Positions 8,324 through 17,680 of a DNA stretch of 41,594 nucleotides are shown one piece after another (the first letter of the stretch is position 1; the number at the start of each line of letters is the position of its first letter). The DNA lies in contig CAZCXH010000024.1 in the NCBI GenBank assembly GCA_964502525.1, forward strand, positions 1 through 41,594, in the 5' to 3' direction. The notes under the pieces are model-generated. The model saw only the letters and a program-made list of their open reading frames with translations, was not told the DNA's origin and did no database searches. The DNA is from DATLYB01 sp964502525. Its GTDB lineage: Bacteria > Bacteroidota > Bacteroidia > Chitinophagales > CAIOSU01. The translations under genes were made by a program, and so were the position numbers.

Positions 8324-9873
8324 TCACACATCGAATTTTATCCCCTGCGCCAGCGGCAAGTCCGTTCCGTAGTTGATGGTGTTGGTTTGCCTGCGCATAT
8401 AATACTTCCATGAATCAGAGCCGGATTCGCGCCCGCCTCCGGTTTCCTTTTCACCGCCAAACGCCCCGCCTATTTCAGCGCCTGACGTGCCGATGTTTAC
8501 GTTGGCGATGCCGCAGTCGCTGCCTTCCTGTGACAGGAATTTTTCCGCCTCGCGCATGTTAGTGGTCATGATGGCTGAAGATAACCCCTGCACAACGCCA
8601 TTCTGGTATCCGATAGCTTCTTCGATTGTTTTGTATTTGATGAGATAAAGTATCGGTGCAAATGTTTCCTGCTGCACGATGCCGAAATTGTTTTTCGCCT
8701 CCGCAATCGCAGGCTTCACATAGCAGCCCGACTGGTATCCTTCCCCTCTTACCACTTCGCCCTTCACAATCAATTTGCCGCCTTCCTTCACCACTTCGTC
8801 CAAAGCTTTTTCGTACACCTCAACGGCATGTTTATCAATCAACGGACCGACATGGTTATCCGTGTCGAGCGGGTTGCCGATTCGCAACTGGCTGTATGCT
8901 TTCACCAATCTTTTTTTCACATCATCATAAATTGATTCGTGAACGATCAGCCTTCTCGTGGTGGTGCAACGCTGACCGGCAGTGCCCACCGCCCCGAACA
9001 CCACCGCGCGAATGGCGATATTCAAATCTGCATTTTCCGTGATGATGATGGCATTGTTGCCGCCCAGTTCCAGCAGCGAGCGTCCCAGCCGCGAAGCCAC
9101 AGCCGCTGAGACAGTTTTGCCCATGCGGATGGAGCCTGTTGCGGACACCAGCGGTATCCTTGCATCATGAGAAAGCCATTCTCCGACTTTGTAATCTCCA
9201 ATCACCACGCAACTGACTCCCTCCGGCACATTATTTTTTCAAAAACATTAGCAATAATTTTCTGGCACGCCACTGCGCACAATGGAGTTTTCTCCGAAGG
9301 CTTCCACACGCACACGTCACCGCACACCCAGGCGAGCATTGCATTCCATGACCACACCGCAACAGGAAAGTTGAACGCAGAAATAATTCCTACAACGCCC
9401 AGCGGATGCCATTGTTCGTACATCCTGTGTTTCGCCCGCTCGGAGTGCATCGTCAATCCGTGCAACTGACGCGACAATCCCACGGCATAATCGCAGATGT
9501 CAATCATCTCCTGCACTTCGCCCAATCCTTCCTGCAACGACTTGCCCATCTCCCACGACACCAACCTGCCGAGCGGCTCTTTGTATTTCCTCAGTTCCTC
9601 ACCGATCTGCCTTACTATCTCCCCGCGCTTGGGCGCGGGCATCATGCGCCACTCTTTGAACGCCTTTTGCGCGGTGTCAACCACCTTGTCATATTCGCTT
9701 CTACCGGTTTCGTTCACCGTTCCCACCAGCGAGCCGTCAACGGGCGAATGGCTTTCGATGAGCCTGCCTTTCGTCTTGAGCCATTGCGAGCCGATACTCG
9801 CTCCGCTTTCAGAGAGAGCCAACCCCAGTTCGTCAAGAAAGGCGAGGCGAGTTTTGTTTTTGGTGAGAAGCAT
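8324..9873 (-). pseudogene. ALDH7-type aldehyde dehydrogenase, frameshifted
   Basis: Two overlapping frames together make one aldehyde dehydrogenase. The N-terminal part (9873 to about 9235) contains GVVGIISAFNFPVAVWSWN and the cofactor-binding VWKPSEKTPL. The C-terminal part (about 9234 to 8324) contains LELGGNNAIIITENADLN and the catalytic-cysteine motif GTAGQRCTTTRRL, and ends with the family-specific GGGRESGSDSWKYYMRRQTN. The pattern is that of ALDH7 (antiquitin; alpha-aminoadipic semialdehyde/piperideine-6-carboxylate dehydrogenase, lysine breakdown). The frame breaks in a run of six A on the coding strand (T6 at 9234-9239). One extra A restores KNNVPEGVSC and gives a 516-residue protein, the normal length. 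Every key motif is otherwise intact, so a sequencing or assembly error in the homopolymer is as likely as true inactivation. Confidence 0.85.
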
Positions 9874-10129
9874 GATGAGATTTTTCTCAAAATTATCGGA
9901 TTAGTGTCTCTCAAGATAAGTATGGAGATAATCAGAGAATGAAGATTTTGCCCGCGCAGGCGGCACCTTATCGGTGGTGTGTTGCAGCACGTTGGAAGGG
10001 ACGAAACTATAGCTCTCCCAATAAGGGCAAATAACGTTATCAGAATAACTTCCAAAAATTATTGATAAGCCGCTTTTGTGAAGTTTAGCCAGCAACCCTG
10101 CCGGCTCCGGTCACAAAGCCATCCGCCTT

Positions 10130-11431
10130 TCATTGTTCATTCGCGAAGTTTCTTTTGTCAATAAATTTTATGGGTTTGCGGTCTGCGGGCGAGGTTTTCA
10201 GGCGGGCAATCTGCTCGCGGGTGTCAAGTATCACTTCAGGCAGCACCCGCAGTTTTGATTTCATTTTTTCTTTAATCCGCAAACCGATGTCCTTTTCATC
10301 GCCTGCAATCCTTATCGCCACCGAATCGGTGCCTATGTCATTGGTGGAAATTTCAACCACATAATCCAGAGCAGGAGAGAAGTCATCCAGCACTTCGTAA
10401 ATGGATGCAGGATAAAGCGTGGTCCCTTTCAGCTTGATCATCTGCTGCTTGCGTCCGATAATGGGTCCCAGCCGCATGGTGTTCCTGCCGCACCGGCAAG
10501 GCTCCGTAAAATAGGCGCAAACATCTCCTGTTTTAAAACGCAGCAGAGGCATCGCTTCCACTCCCAGCGTGGAGACGGTGACTTCTCCAAATTCGCCTTC
10601 ACGCACAGGCTGTTCATCTTCATCAAGCAATTCGACAATAATCAGTTCGGGATGATGATGTCCGCCCTTCCCTTCCCGGCACTCTGTGAATGCCGTTGCC
10701 ATCTCAGTTGAAGCGTAGGTTGAGAAAAGCCGGATATTCCATTGTTTTGTAATTTTTTTGCCGAGCGTATTCAGCTCAAGGCGCGAATCCCGGATGGGTT
10801 CACCGATGCAGACGGCATTGCGAACGCTAGAAGCATTATAGTTTATTTTATTTTCATCCGCAAATTCAATCAGGCGCGATAAAAAAGAAGGAACTGCAAT
10901 CAATGTTGTAGGGGAGAACTTTTTTATGGAATCCCATTGCAGTTCAGGCAATCCGCCACCCGCTCTTATAATTCCTGCGCCCAGTTTCCTTGCACCGAGA
11001 AAGTAAGCCAGCCCCGCCATGAACATGCGGTCCATGGTCGTCATCAACTGGTAAATGTCATTGCTGCTGCCACCGGCACATGCGAAAGAAATATATTCAT
11101 TGTAAGCGAGGCGGTCGAGGTCATGGTCCGTCATGGCGTACATCACAGGCTCACCGAGGGTGCCGGAAGTGGTGGCGTAGTCAATCAACCTGCTTTTCGG
11201 GACGCAGATAAAATCTCGATTGTGTTGCTGGATGTCATGCTTGGCAGTGGTTGGTATATGCCGGAGGTCATCGAGGGTTTTGATTTTATCGGCAGAGATT
11301 TTCTTTCTCCTGAACAATGCAGAGTAGTAGGGCGAATTGCCGCTGAGATATTTGATAAGCTCCCTCAGCCGCTTATCCTGGTATTTCCTTATTTCTAAAG
11401 GCGTCCTTGCCTCTATTTCCGGAATGAACAT
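10130..11431 (-). CDS. Phenylacetate-CoA ligase-like adenylate-forming enzyme
   Basis: The 433-residue protein belongs to the PaaK-like branch of the adenylate-forming (AMP-binding) superfamily. It shows the nucleotide-binding loop TTSGTLGEPVMY (about residues 88-99), the STYASTEMATAFTEC motif (about 236-250), the LRFKTGDVC ribose-binding motif and the C-terminal IIGRKQQMIKLKGTTLYP (about 325-342), including the conserved GR and K. It would activate an aromatic or other carboxylic acid to an acyl-adenylate and then a thioester. A Cys-rich CRCGR stretch at about 314 is common in the family. It starts 6 bp after the C45-family gene on the same strand, so the two probably act in one pathway. The substrate is unknown. 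Confidence 0.88.
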   Translation of the reverse strand: MFIPEIEARTPLEIRKYQDKRLRELIKYLSGNSPYYSALFRRKKISADKIKTLDDLRHIPTTAKHDIQQHNRDFICVPKSRLIDYATTSGTLGEPVMYAMTDHDLDRLAYNEYISFACAGGSSNDIYQLMTTMDRMFMAGLAYFLGARKLGAGIIRAGGGLPELQWDSIKKFSPTTLIAVPSFLSRLIEFADENKINYNASSVRNAVCIGEPIRDSRLELNTLGKKITKQWNIRLFSTYASTEMATAFTECREGKGGHHHPELIIVELLDEDEQPVREGEFGEVTVSTLGVEAMPLLRFKTGDVCAYFTEPCRCGRNTMRLGPIIGRKQQMIKLKGTTLYPASIYEVLDDFSPALDYVVEISTNDIGTDSVAIRIAGDEKDIGLRIKEKMKSKLRVLPEVILDTREQIARLKTSPADRKPIKFIDKRNFANEQ

Positions 11432-11437
11432 ATGCCG

Positions 11438-13093
11438 CTAATTCAAACACTTGCTTATTTTTTTTCTTATCTGCTCAGCCTCGGTTGTTGTTGCTATCTC
11501 CTTCTCAAGGGCAATGTTATAATAATATTTCGCTGTACCGCAATCTTTTTTCTTTTGAAAAAAGTCTCCAATCAGGGAGTATGTCAGGTAATATTCAGGA
11601 TTGGATTCAATGAATTGGCTGATCTCATCTTCGTTCAGGCTCACAGCATCTTCCCCTGAATGAGACAATTCATTTCTTGTCGTTTTGAATTTCAGGTAAG
11701 ATTGGTATCTATCTGAATGCAGAAATGAATCCTCTGGTATCAGCAAGGCAGGCTCGGTAATGTCAATATTCTCATGTATCCCCCTGTAATCGCTGAAGAC
11801 TTTGTTCAAATCATAGCAAACATACTTTCCAAGCTGATAGGGATTCGTTGAAATCCAGAATTTTAGTTCTGCCGGCTTGAAAATTATCGAATGATGGGCT
11901 ATCAGTTGATTGATGGCTTTTTGATTGCCCATGCCGATGTCCTTATCATCCAGGCCGCGCTGGTCGCGAAGGATAGCGGCAAAATCATAAACATCAAGAA
12001 CTGAATCCATGTTGATTAGCTGTTCCGCTCTTTTATACCTGTAAGGAGAATCGCTGGTGCGCAGATTTTCTTTATTCAACTCATCATCTTTGAAAGCATC
12101 ACTCTGAAAGTGATTGGAGCAAATAATGTAATCCTTATCGCTGGAATAGAGGCTGGTGACATCAGGCGTCTTTTCAATGAGGACGGTTTTATTATCTATT
12201 GCGGAGCCGATCATAATAGATTCCGAAACAAAGGTTTCGCATGCTTTAGCTATTGCCAATGCCTCATCTATGTTTTTTGCATACTGAAGAATTTTTCTCG
12301 TTACGAGAGAAACAGGCATCTTGCCTTTTGTGGGTATTTCCGATTTGGCAGCGTTGATGGTTACCGTCAGTCCCTGCATGTTCATCCCGGAAACCACGCC
12401 TATCATTCCCGCCCACGTAACCATCATGAATTGATAGCCGGAATCGGGAGCAACGAAAGCGACAATCTTGTTTTGAGCGAAATCGTCCCCGAAATGAAAA
12501 TCGAAATTCCTGCCGACAATCAGGGAATGATCTTCCGTTCTGCCGCTCCACGCAGAAAAAGAAGTGCAACCCACCAGATACATGTTGCTGAGGGCATGCC
12601 CAATATCGTGCGCCCCATGGTAATTCAGAATCCTCTGGTATTTTGGAGCTATAAAGTCATATTTATCAGAAGCATACTGCGACACACCATAAATCTCCAA
12701 TTGGAACTCCTTGTCTATGTATGAATCAAGGTCGCGGTTAAACCAGGCAACGAAATATTTCAGCAGATTCAGATAATTCTTTCCCGGGACAACCTGGCTG
12801 ATCTGGCTGACAAAAAAGTCCTCCTGCTGCTGAACCAATTCCTTGGCAAGCTTTCCATGAAACACGCCTCTTTCGAAGGAATTCCCTTCCAGATACATTT
12901 CCCATAAGCCTGCGCTGTTCTTTTTTAAATAATTTGATTCGCAATAGAAAAAACCATCGCCCTCCATTATCCTTATCAAATCCAGGGCTGAAAGATCAGC
13001 CTGATGCGGGGGGCTCATCCTTATGGAGAAAAGAAACCATGTTATCAGCAGAACAAGGATTGCAACAACTGAAATACTGATTTTCCTGAACAC
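11438..13093 (-). CDS. C45/AAT-family Ntn acyltransferase-hydrolase with membrane anchor
   Basis: The protein starts (GTG) with a hydrophobic signal-anchor (about residues 8-24, VVAILVLLITWFLFSI), so the rest faces the periplasm. The central part matches the acyl-CoA:6-aminopenicillanate acyltransferase/peptidase C45 fold of N-terminal nucleophile hydrolases. VGCTSFSAW (about residues 173-181) holds the expected catalytic Cys after a Gly; GRNFDFHF, then MVTWAGMIGVVSGMNMQGLTV and ICSNHFQ follow in family order. The enzyme would self-cleave before the Cys. A TPR-like segment closes the protein (about residues 500-551, YLTYSLIGDFFQKKKDCGTA). It is directly followed by the PaaK-like gene. Such Cys Ntn enzymes make or hydrolyse amide or ester bonds to acyl chains; the substrate is not evident. 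Confidence 0.82.
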   Translation of the reverse strand: MFRKISISVVAILVLLITWFLFSIRMSPPHQADLSALDLIRIMEGDGFFYCESNYLKKNSAGLWEMYLEGNSFERGVFHGKLAKELVQQQEDFFVSQISQVVPGKNYLNLLKYFVAWFNRDLDSYIDKEFQLEIYGVSQYASDKYDFIAPKYQRILNYHGAHDIGHALSNMYLVGCTSFSAWSGRTEDHSLIVGRNFDFHFGDDFAQNKIVAFVAPDSGYQFMMVTWAGMIGVVSGMNMQGLTVTINAAKSEIPTKGKMPVSLVTRKILQYAKNIDEALAIAKACETFVSESIMIGSAIDNKTVLIEKTPDVTSLYSSDKDYIICSNHFQSDAFKDDELNKENLRTSDSPYRYKRAEQLINMDSVLDVYDFAAILRDQRGLDDKDIGMGNQKAINQLIAHHSIIFKPAELKFWISTNPYQLGKYVCYDLNKVFSDYRGIHENIDITEPALLIPEDSFLHSDRYQSYLKFKTTRNELSHSGEDAVSLNEDEISQFIESNPEYYLTYSLIGDFFQKKKDCGTAKYYYNIALEKEIATTTEAEQIRKKISKCLN

Positions 13094-13234
13094 CCTTCGC
13101 TAATTCAAATGCAAGATTATGCAATTTGGGAGGTGTTGCCGCATTTGCTTTAGCGGGGGTGTCCGTCAAATAACTCAACTACTCCCCTCCCATAGTCTCC
13201 TATAGTGGGGTGGGGTGGGGTAGGGTTGTTAATA

Positions 13235-13329
13235 TTAAGGGCAGTTCTAAAAATTCCATTTACACCCTCTCCTTCTGGAGAGGGAAGGGGTGAGGCGATA
13301 AAAAGAGTAATTTTTAGAACTGCCCTTAA
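13235..13329. mobile_element. MITE-like element, GGGCAGTTC family, copy 2 (inverted)
   Basis: The ends are near-perfect inverted repeats (TTAAGGGCAGTTCTAAAAAT and its complement), and a central CCCTCTCC-TTCT-GGAGAGGG hairpin is present. It is the reverse complement of 7581-7677 with few differences. It is bordered by TTAA on both sides and lies between the C45-family gene and scpA. Confidence 0.8.
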
Positions 13330-13672
13330 GATAGAGATGCGAAAAACTGTCCTAAAACTGATTTAATCTTTCCATTTTATGACCCCGCCCTAAGATTGAG
13401 TGTCACAACAAAAATGACAAATGGAGATGGCATGGCATTAAATGGAAGTCAAGGTATCAAAAGCAAAAGAGAACGTAAGCAAACGCACCAGCCCTACAGT
13501 TCCATAACCGGATTGAACTGCCGTTGACGCAGGCGTATTCTGCTAACAGGGCTGCGAAAAGTATATCGGGCGAAATCGGTTATCGAAAGTTTGCTTTATC
13601 ATTGCTTCATCACGTAGGGAAAATTTATTACCTTTCTCCACCACGACTTTTTGCGTCCAGAAACGTTGTGCC

Positions 13673-13707
13673 AACTTTAAACGTCAAACTTTAGACTTTA
13701 AACTACC
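13673..13707. repeat. Period-7 near-tandem words before scpA
   Basis: Five heptamers in perfect phase: AACTTTA, AACGTCA, AACTTTA, GACTTTA, AACTACC. The last unit overlaps the -7 box of scpA. It belongs to the period-7 boundary repeats seen at several other gene junctions in the window. Confidence 0.7.
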
Positions 13708-13711
13708 TTTG
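13704..13711 (+). promoter_or_regulatory. Probable -7 box of scpA
   Basis: TACCTTTG matches the Bacteroidota -7 consensus TAnnTTTG and lies only 6 nt before the scpA ATG at 13718. Transcription would start at or within a few bases of the start codon, so the mRNA may be leaderless. No clear -33 TTTG at standard spacing was found. Confidence 0.55.
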
Positions 13712-13717
13712 CCATTC

Positions 13718-14455
13718 ATGAATACTGCCACTTACGAGATAAAACTTCCCCAATTCGAGGGTCCGTTTGACTTGCTGCTGTTCTTCATCGAGCGCGATGA
13801 ATTGGACATCTATGATATTCCGATTAAAAAAATTACAGATGACTTCCTCGAATACCTCCACAAGGCCGAGGAGATGGATATAGAACTGGCGAGCGAGTTC
13901 ATCCTCGTTGCCGCCACGCTGATGCGCATCAAGGCGAAGCTGCTGCTGCCACGCAAGGAGCTTGACGGGCAGGGCAACGAGATTGACCCGCGCCAGGAAC
14001 TCGTGCAGAAGCTGGTGGAATACAGGCAGTTCAAGGAAGTGGTGGATGAGCTGCAGGTGATGGAGGAGGAGCGCATGAAGATGTTCAGCCGCGGCAACGT
14101 GCAGCGCGACCTCATCCAACTCAGCGAGCTGAGCAATAACGATGCGGAGCTTCATTCGCTCACGCTGTTCAAGCTGTTTAATGCGTTCAGAGCCGTGCTC
14201 GACCGGCAGGAGCAGGCGGCACGGGCAAGGCACACCGTTATCAAATATCCTTACACGATCGAGGAAACCAAGGAGCGCCTTCTGAAGAGTCTTCGCAAAA
14301 ACGATTACAGCTCATTTGAAACCGTGTTCACCGCCTGCGAAAACCGCATACATGCCATCTTTACGTTCCTTGCGCTGCTGGAACTGATTCAGCAAAGCCT
14401 CATTGAACTAAAGCTCGGAGAAGGGCATAATAATTTTTGGCTGAAGGCGAATTGA
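13718..14455 (+). CDS. scpA: Segregation and condensation protein A
   Basis: ScpA is the kleisin subunit of the bacterial SMC-ScpAB condensin, needed for chromosome compaction and segregation. The N-terminal signature YEIKLPQFEGPFDLLLFFIE (about residues 4-23) followed by DIYDIPI and the LASEFILVAATLMRIKAKLLLP segment is diagnostic. Length 245 is usual. I use the ATG at 13718 rather than the upstream TTG at 13709 because the TTG lies inside the -7 box. The partner genes smc and scpB are not in the window. Confidence 0.96.
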   Translation: MNTATYEIKLPQFEGPFDLLLFFIERDELDIYDIPIKKITDDFLEYLHKAEEMDIELASEFILVAATLMRIKAKLLLPRKELDGQGNEIDPRQELVQKLVEYRQFKEVVDELQVMEEERMKMFSRGNVQRDLIQLSELSNNDAELHSLTLFKLFNAFRAVLDRQEQAARARHTVIKYPYTIEETKERLLKSLRKNDYSSFETVFTACENRIHAIFTFLALLELIQQSLIELKLGEGHNNFWLKAN

Positions 14456-14497
14456 AAAGAAACTTGCTCTTCCATGAATTTCTGATGCCACCGTCAA

Positions 14498-16105
14498 TCA
14501 GTGTTTCTGCATTTTCCCCGTTTCCATTTCCCCGTTGATGTAAAGCTTGTAGAGATAGGCTCCCGGTGTCCACCGGCTGATGCCGGGAATATTCAGGCGG
14601 TGCGTTCCTGCGCTGAAATAGTCATTGTCCGTTGAGGCGATCCTTCTTCCAAGCAAGTCGAATGCTTCGAGCTTCACGGTTGCGCTTTGGGGAAGATTCA
14701 AAACGATAAACGCCATGCCATCTTCATAGCGCAGTTGATGATAGCGCTGAATCGTTTTCACTTCACGGGAAGAAACATTGGTGCAGTCAAATCCGAGTGA
14801 GAGCTTTGCAAATGCGCCTCCCAGCACCGTGTCGGAAGTAAGTTCATCGGCACAGAGCCAGTCCTGCAAAACGGTGGAATAAACCTGCCTGAAGTCTGTT
14901 TTGAATTTCAGATTGCCGTTGTTGTCCAAATCGGTGAGGTTAATGTCATCACCGATGAAACCGCTTCCGCCCAATGCAGGACCAAACAGCATCAGGGGCG
15001 CAGCCGTGCCGTGGTCAGTGCCGCGTGAACCGTTGTCATTCACGCGCCTTCCAAATTCCGAAAACGTCATCAGCAGGGCATTCTGGTCTTTGCTTGCTGC
15101 GGCAAGATCATTGTAAAACGCCTTCACCGAATCTCCGAATTCGGTGATCAAATCAGGGTGACGGTCATCCTGCGAGGCGTGCGTATCAAAGCCATCAATG
15201 GTGAGCATGTAAATTTTGGTTCCCAGTCCGCCTTTTATCAACCGCGCCACCAGCGACATTGCCTCGCCCAAACCATCGGGATAGGTTACCGCATTAGCGC
15301 CTGCATTGTAGGCATCATGGATGGACTGCGACTGGTTGTAGGTGCTGTTAATCATGCTCTTCATGAAATCAAGCTGATCCTGGTAATAGCAGGGAGCATT
15401 TCCCGTCACCGGATAGAGCGAGCCTGTTTGTGCGATGTTGTAGAGCGCATCAGGGTCCACCACGTTCATCGCCATGTTGATGTTGTCTTCATTGAAGAAG
15501 AGGATATTGCCATCTCCGCCAATATGAATGGCAAGCGGCTCTGCGGGCGGGTTGGTGATGAACGCGGGATTTTGATTCCACAGATACCTTCCGAGCCAGC
15601 CTGATGTTACAGCGTGCGCTGTGTCTGCCGAATCCCAGATATCTGTTGACACGAAATGCGAGAGGTCGGAATTGGCATAGCCCACGTTCTGAATGACTTT
15701 CATCTTGCCCGCATCCCACATGTCTTTCAGCGATGAGGCAAAAGTCGGCACCGAATATTTGCTGTCGAGCGTCATCAGGCTGGCGGTGTCAATTTTTAAA
15801 AAGGGGCGATAGCTTGAATATGTTCCGTAGTCAAACACGGGCACAAACGTGTTCAGCCCGTCATTGCCGCCCTTCATGCGGATGATGACCAGAATGCGGT
15901 CGCCCGCGCCCGCGAGGAGCGATGAGAGCAGAGGCGAGCCAAACAGCCGGTTCACCGGCAAGCCCGACAGGGCAATTGTTCCCGCGCCCGCCAAGCCGAG
16001 GTTGGTGAGAAAATCCCTGCGCCCGATGCCGCGCTTGTGGTGTTCGTCATGCAGGCATCCGTCAGCAAGGCAACTGCCTTTTGGGAGGTTATATTTTTTA
16101 CTCAT
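14498..16105 (-). CDS. DUF1501 family secreted protein with T9SS sorting domain
   Basis: The 535-residue protein has a twin-arginine signal (GIGRRDFLTNLGLAGAGTI, about residues 26-44) and the DUF1501 domain (sulfatase/alkaline-phosphatase-like superfamily), for example VIIRMKGGNDGLNTFVP (about 72-88), DTHASQDDRHPDL and TFSEFGRRVNDNGSRGTDHG. The last about 75 residues (KLEAFDLLGRRIAS ... GAYLYKLYINGEMETGKMQKH) are a type-A T9SS C-terminal sorting domain, so the protein should reach the outer surface. A Tat signal with a T9SS domain is unusual but occurs in this family. It is cotranscribed with the DUF1800 gene, 13 bp downstream of it. The biochemical function of the pair is unknown. Confidence 0.92.
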   Translation of the reverse strand: MSKKYNLPKGSCLADGCLHDEHHKRGIGRRDFLTNLGLAGAGTIALSGLPVNRLFGSPLLSSLLAGAGDRILVIIRMKGGNDGLNTFVPVFDYGTYSSYRPFLKIDTASLMTLDSKYSVPTFASSLKDMWDAGKMKVIQNVGYANSDLSHFVSTDIWDSADTAHAVTSGWLGRYLWNQNPAFITNPPAEPLAIHIGGDGNILFFNEDNINMAMNVVDPDALYNIAQTGSLYPVTGNAPCYYQDQLDFMKSMINSTYNQSQSIHDAYNAGANAVTYPDGLGEAMSLVARLIKGGLGTKIYMLTIDGFDTHASQDDRHPDLITEFGDSVKAFYNDLAAASKDQNALLMTFSEFGRRVNDNGSRGTDHGTAAPLMLFGPALGGSGFIGDDINLTDLDNNGNLKFKTDFRQVYSTVLQDWLCADELTSDTVLGGAFAKLSLGFDCTNVSSREVKTIQRYHQLRYEDGMAFIVLNLPQSATVKLEAFDLLGRRIASTDNDYFSAGTHRLNIPGISRWTPGAYLYKLYINGEMETGKMQKH

Positions 16106-16118
16106 ATCTGATGAGGTT

Positions 16119-17564
16119 TTACATTAATTGAAATTCAGGTCTGCGAATCACCCACTTCAGCATATTCCACACCTGTTCGGGAACGTATTGAAACTGGAGG
16201 TTCCACAACCCGAGGTCAAAATAGTTTTGCGGCACCTGGTATTTCAGCGCGGTGGTGGCTTCGTCATATCCGGCTGAGGTTTCCAATCCTTTCGGGATGA
16301 AGTGGTCGGTGATTTTTCTCGCCACCATCGCCACATCGTTTGAATTATTTGACACATCAACCGCCAGCTCCCTGAATTTTTCCTTATCAAGAACGGTGAC
16401 CACGTAGTCCAGGTAGAGGCTCAACGCTTCCCACCGCTTGGTGATTGCCGTGCTGTTGATCCATGAGCGGTTGCCGTTCCATCCCGAAACATCAATCGGG
16501 TTGAACAATGTTTGCCCCATGTCAACGGTGACATAGCCTGCCAGTTCGAGAATCGTTTGATCATAAGGCAGGTTGCCCTCCTTAATCAGCATCAGCAGAT
16601 ATTCCACCGGGCTTTTTATTTGCACGCTGATGACTTCATCTTCATAGAAATGATCGCTCTTGAACAGTTCCTTCAGCAGCGGCTCTAATTCGAAATTGTT
16701 GTTGCGGAATGTCAGCGCCATGCCGTCAATAATGGATTGCACCGGCAGCGGATGCACAAACTGCGCATAGATTTTCGAAGCAATGAACTGCGAAGATTCC
16801 GTTGAGCGCTCCTGGAAAATCAAATCATGCAATCCGTCAAAATCGTAGTTGGCTGTTTGCCCGAACACGGTTTTGGTTCCCGCGTCAAACTGCGATGGGT
16901 CAAATGTTATCGGGGCACATTCCTCCGAAAGGCTCGTCCACCCCGTGAGCGCGCGGGCGGCTTCGGTGATATCCTGCTGCGTGTAGCCGTTGTTTACTCC
17001 AAGCGTGAACAACTCCAGCAATTCGCGCGCATAGTTTTCATTGGGGCGGTTTTTCCTGTTTTTTCTTCCATCCAGAAACGTCAGCATCGCAGGCGTTTTG
17101 CTCAACTCCTTTAAAAACGTTTTGAAATTCCCGAAGGGATGCGTCTGCAGCAGCTTGTGATATTCATACATGTAGCTGGGGCACTTGTAATCCACCACTC
17201 TGGTGACAAAGTGATTATGCCAGAACAACGCCAGCTTGTCGCGCTCGCTGGTGGTGAGCATGTTGTTGAGCCATTGCACATACCACTCCTTGCCCTGGGT
17301 GAAGCTTTCGGCAGGGAAATCGGTGTAGCTCGAGTCCGTCCAGTCGTACCATGAAGGCGCTGCGGGCAGAGGAGCCACCTTAGCCGTGTCAATCAAATTA
17401 TCCACGAGTTGCGAGGGTGAAAGCAGCAAGCCCGCCTGCACCTCGTCATAACTGGCGCCAAAGCCAAGACGCTTGTAAAGATGCGCTACCCGTGCTGCGT
17501 TCCAGGGTTTGTTGGTATCGGGCACGTAAGCCGCAAGGGAACCGCCTGCGCAATTTTGTGACAT
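16119..17564 (-). CDS. DUF1800 family protein
   Basis: The protein matches DUF1800, for example AARVAHLYKRLGFGASYDEV near the N-terminus, LALFWHNHFVT, MLTFLDGRKNRKNRPNENYA, ARELLELFTLGVNNGYTQQD and ALTGWTS. I use the ATG at 17564 (481 residues, MSQNCAGGSLAAYV); an upstream in-frame start at 17666 would add 34 residues unlike the family. No obvious signal peptide is seen from either start. DUF1800 and DUF1501 genes are regularly adjacent in Bacteroidota, Planctomycetota and Proteobacteria. They are thought to act together on an unknown periplasmic or surface substrate. Confidence 0.9.
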   Translation of the reverse strand: MSQNCAGGSLAAYVPDTNKPWNAARVAHLYKRLGFGASYDEVQAGLLLSPSQLVDNLIDTAKVAPLPAAPSWYDWTDSSYTDFPAESFTQGKEWYVQWLNNMLTTSERDKLALFWHNHFVTRVVDYKCPSYMYEYHKLLQTHPFGNFKTFLKELSKTPAMLTFLDGRKNRKNRPNENYARELLELFTLGVNNGYTQQDITEAARALTGWTSLSEECAPITFDPSQFDAGTKTVFGQTANYDFDGLHDLIFQERSTESSQFIASKIYAQFVHPLPVQSIIDGMALTFRNNNFELEPLLKELFKSDHFYEDEVISVQIKSPVEYLLMLIKEGNLPYDQTILELAGYVTVDMGQTLFNPIDVSGWNGNRSWINSTAITKRWEALSLYLDYVVTVLDKEKFRELAVDVSNNSNDVAMVARKITDHFIPKGLETSAGYDEATTALKYQVPQNYFDLGLWNLQFQYVPEQVWNMLKWVIRRPEFQLM

Positions 17565-17647
17565 ACGGAAATGTTTTATGTTAGTGAAAGATACGACTAA
17601 TGAAACATCCGGAGGATTAAATTTAGTTGAATGAATTCCAGTTGAGC

Positions 17648-17680
17648 AGATTTGACAACTTTTCAAAAGTTGTCAAATCT
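17648..17680. promoter_or_regulatory. Perfect 33-nt palindrome before mnmE
   Basis: Two 16-nt arms (AGATTTGACAACTTTT and its exact complement) surround a single C. Its right end touches the probable -7 box of mnmE. It lies between two divergent genes (DUF1800 and mnmE), where an operator for a dimeric regulator would be expected; a stem-loop in RNA is also possible. It contains the motif TTGACAACTTTT twice in opposite orientation. Confidence 0.65.

Larger units (their letters stand above)
13094..13717. other. Gene-free interval between C45-family gene and scpA
   Basis: Some 620 bp without a supported gene. It contains the MITE-like copy at 13235-13329, a G-rich TGGGG run at 13207-13226, the period-7 block at 13673-13707 and the scpA -7 box. 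The stretch 13340-13670 shows nothing I can identify. Confidence 0.5.

Noticed and set aside
8656..9042. Plus-strand frame of 128 residues over the aldehyde dehydrogenase
   Set aside because: It is a shadow of the conserved minus-strand gene with no family pattern.
12110..12724. Plus-strand frame of 204 residues over the C45-family gene
   Set aside because: The opposite strand carries the conserved Ntn hydrolase motifs.
13703..14233. Minus-strand frame of 176 residues over scpA
   Set aside because: It is His/Leu/Gln-rich composition typical of an antisense shadow; scpA is clear on the plus strand.
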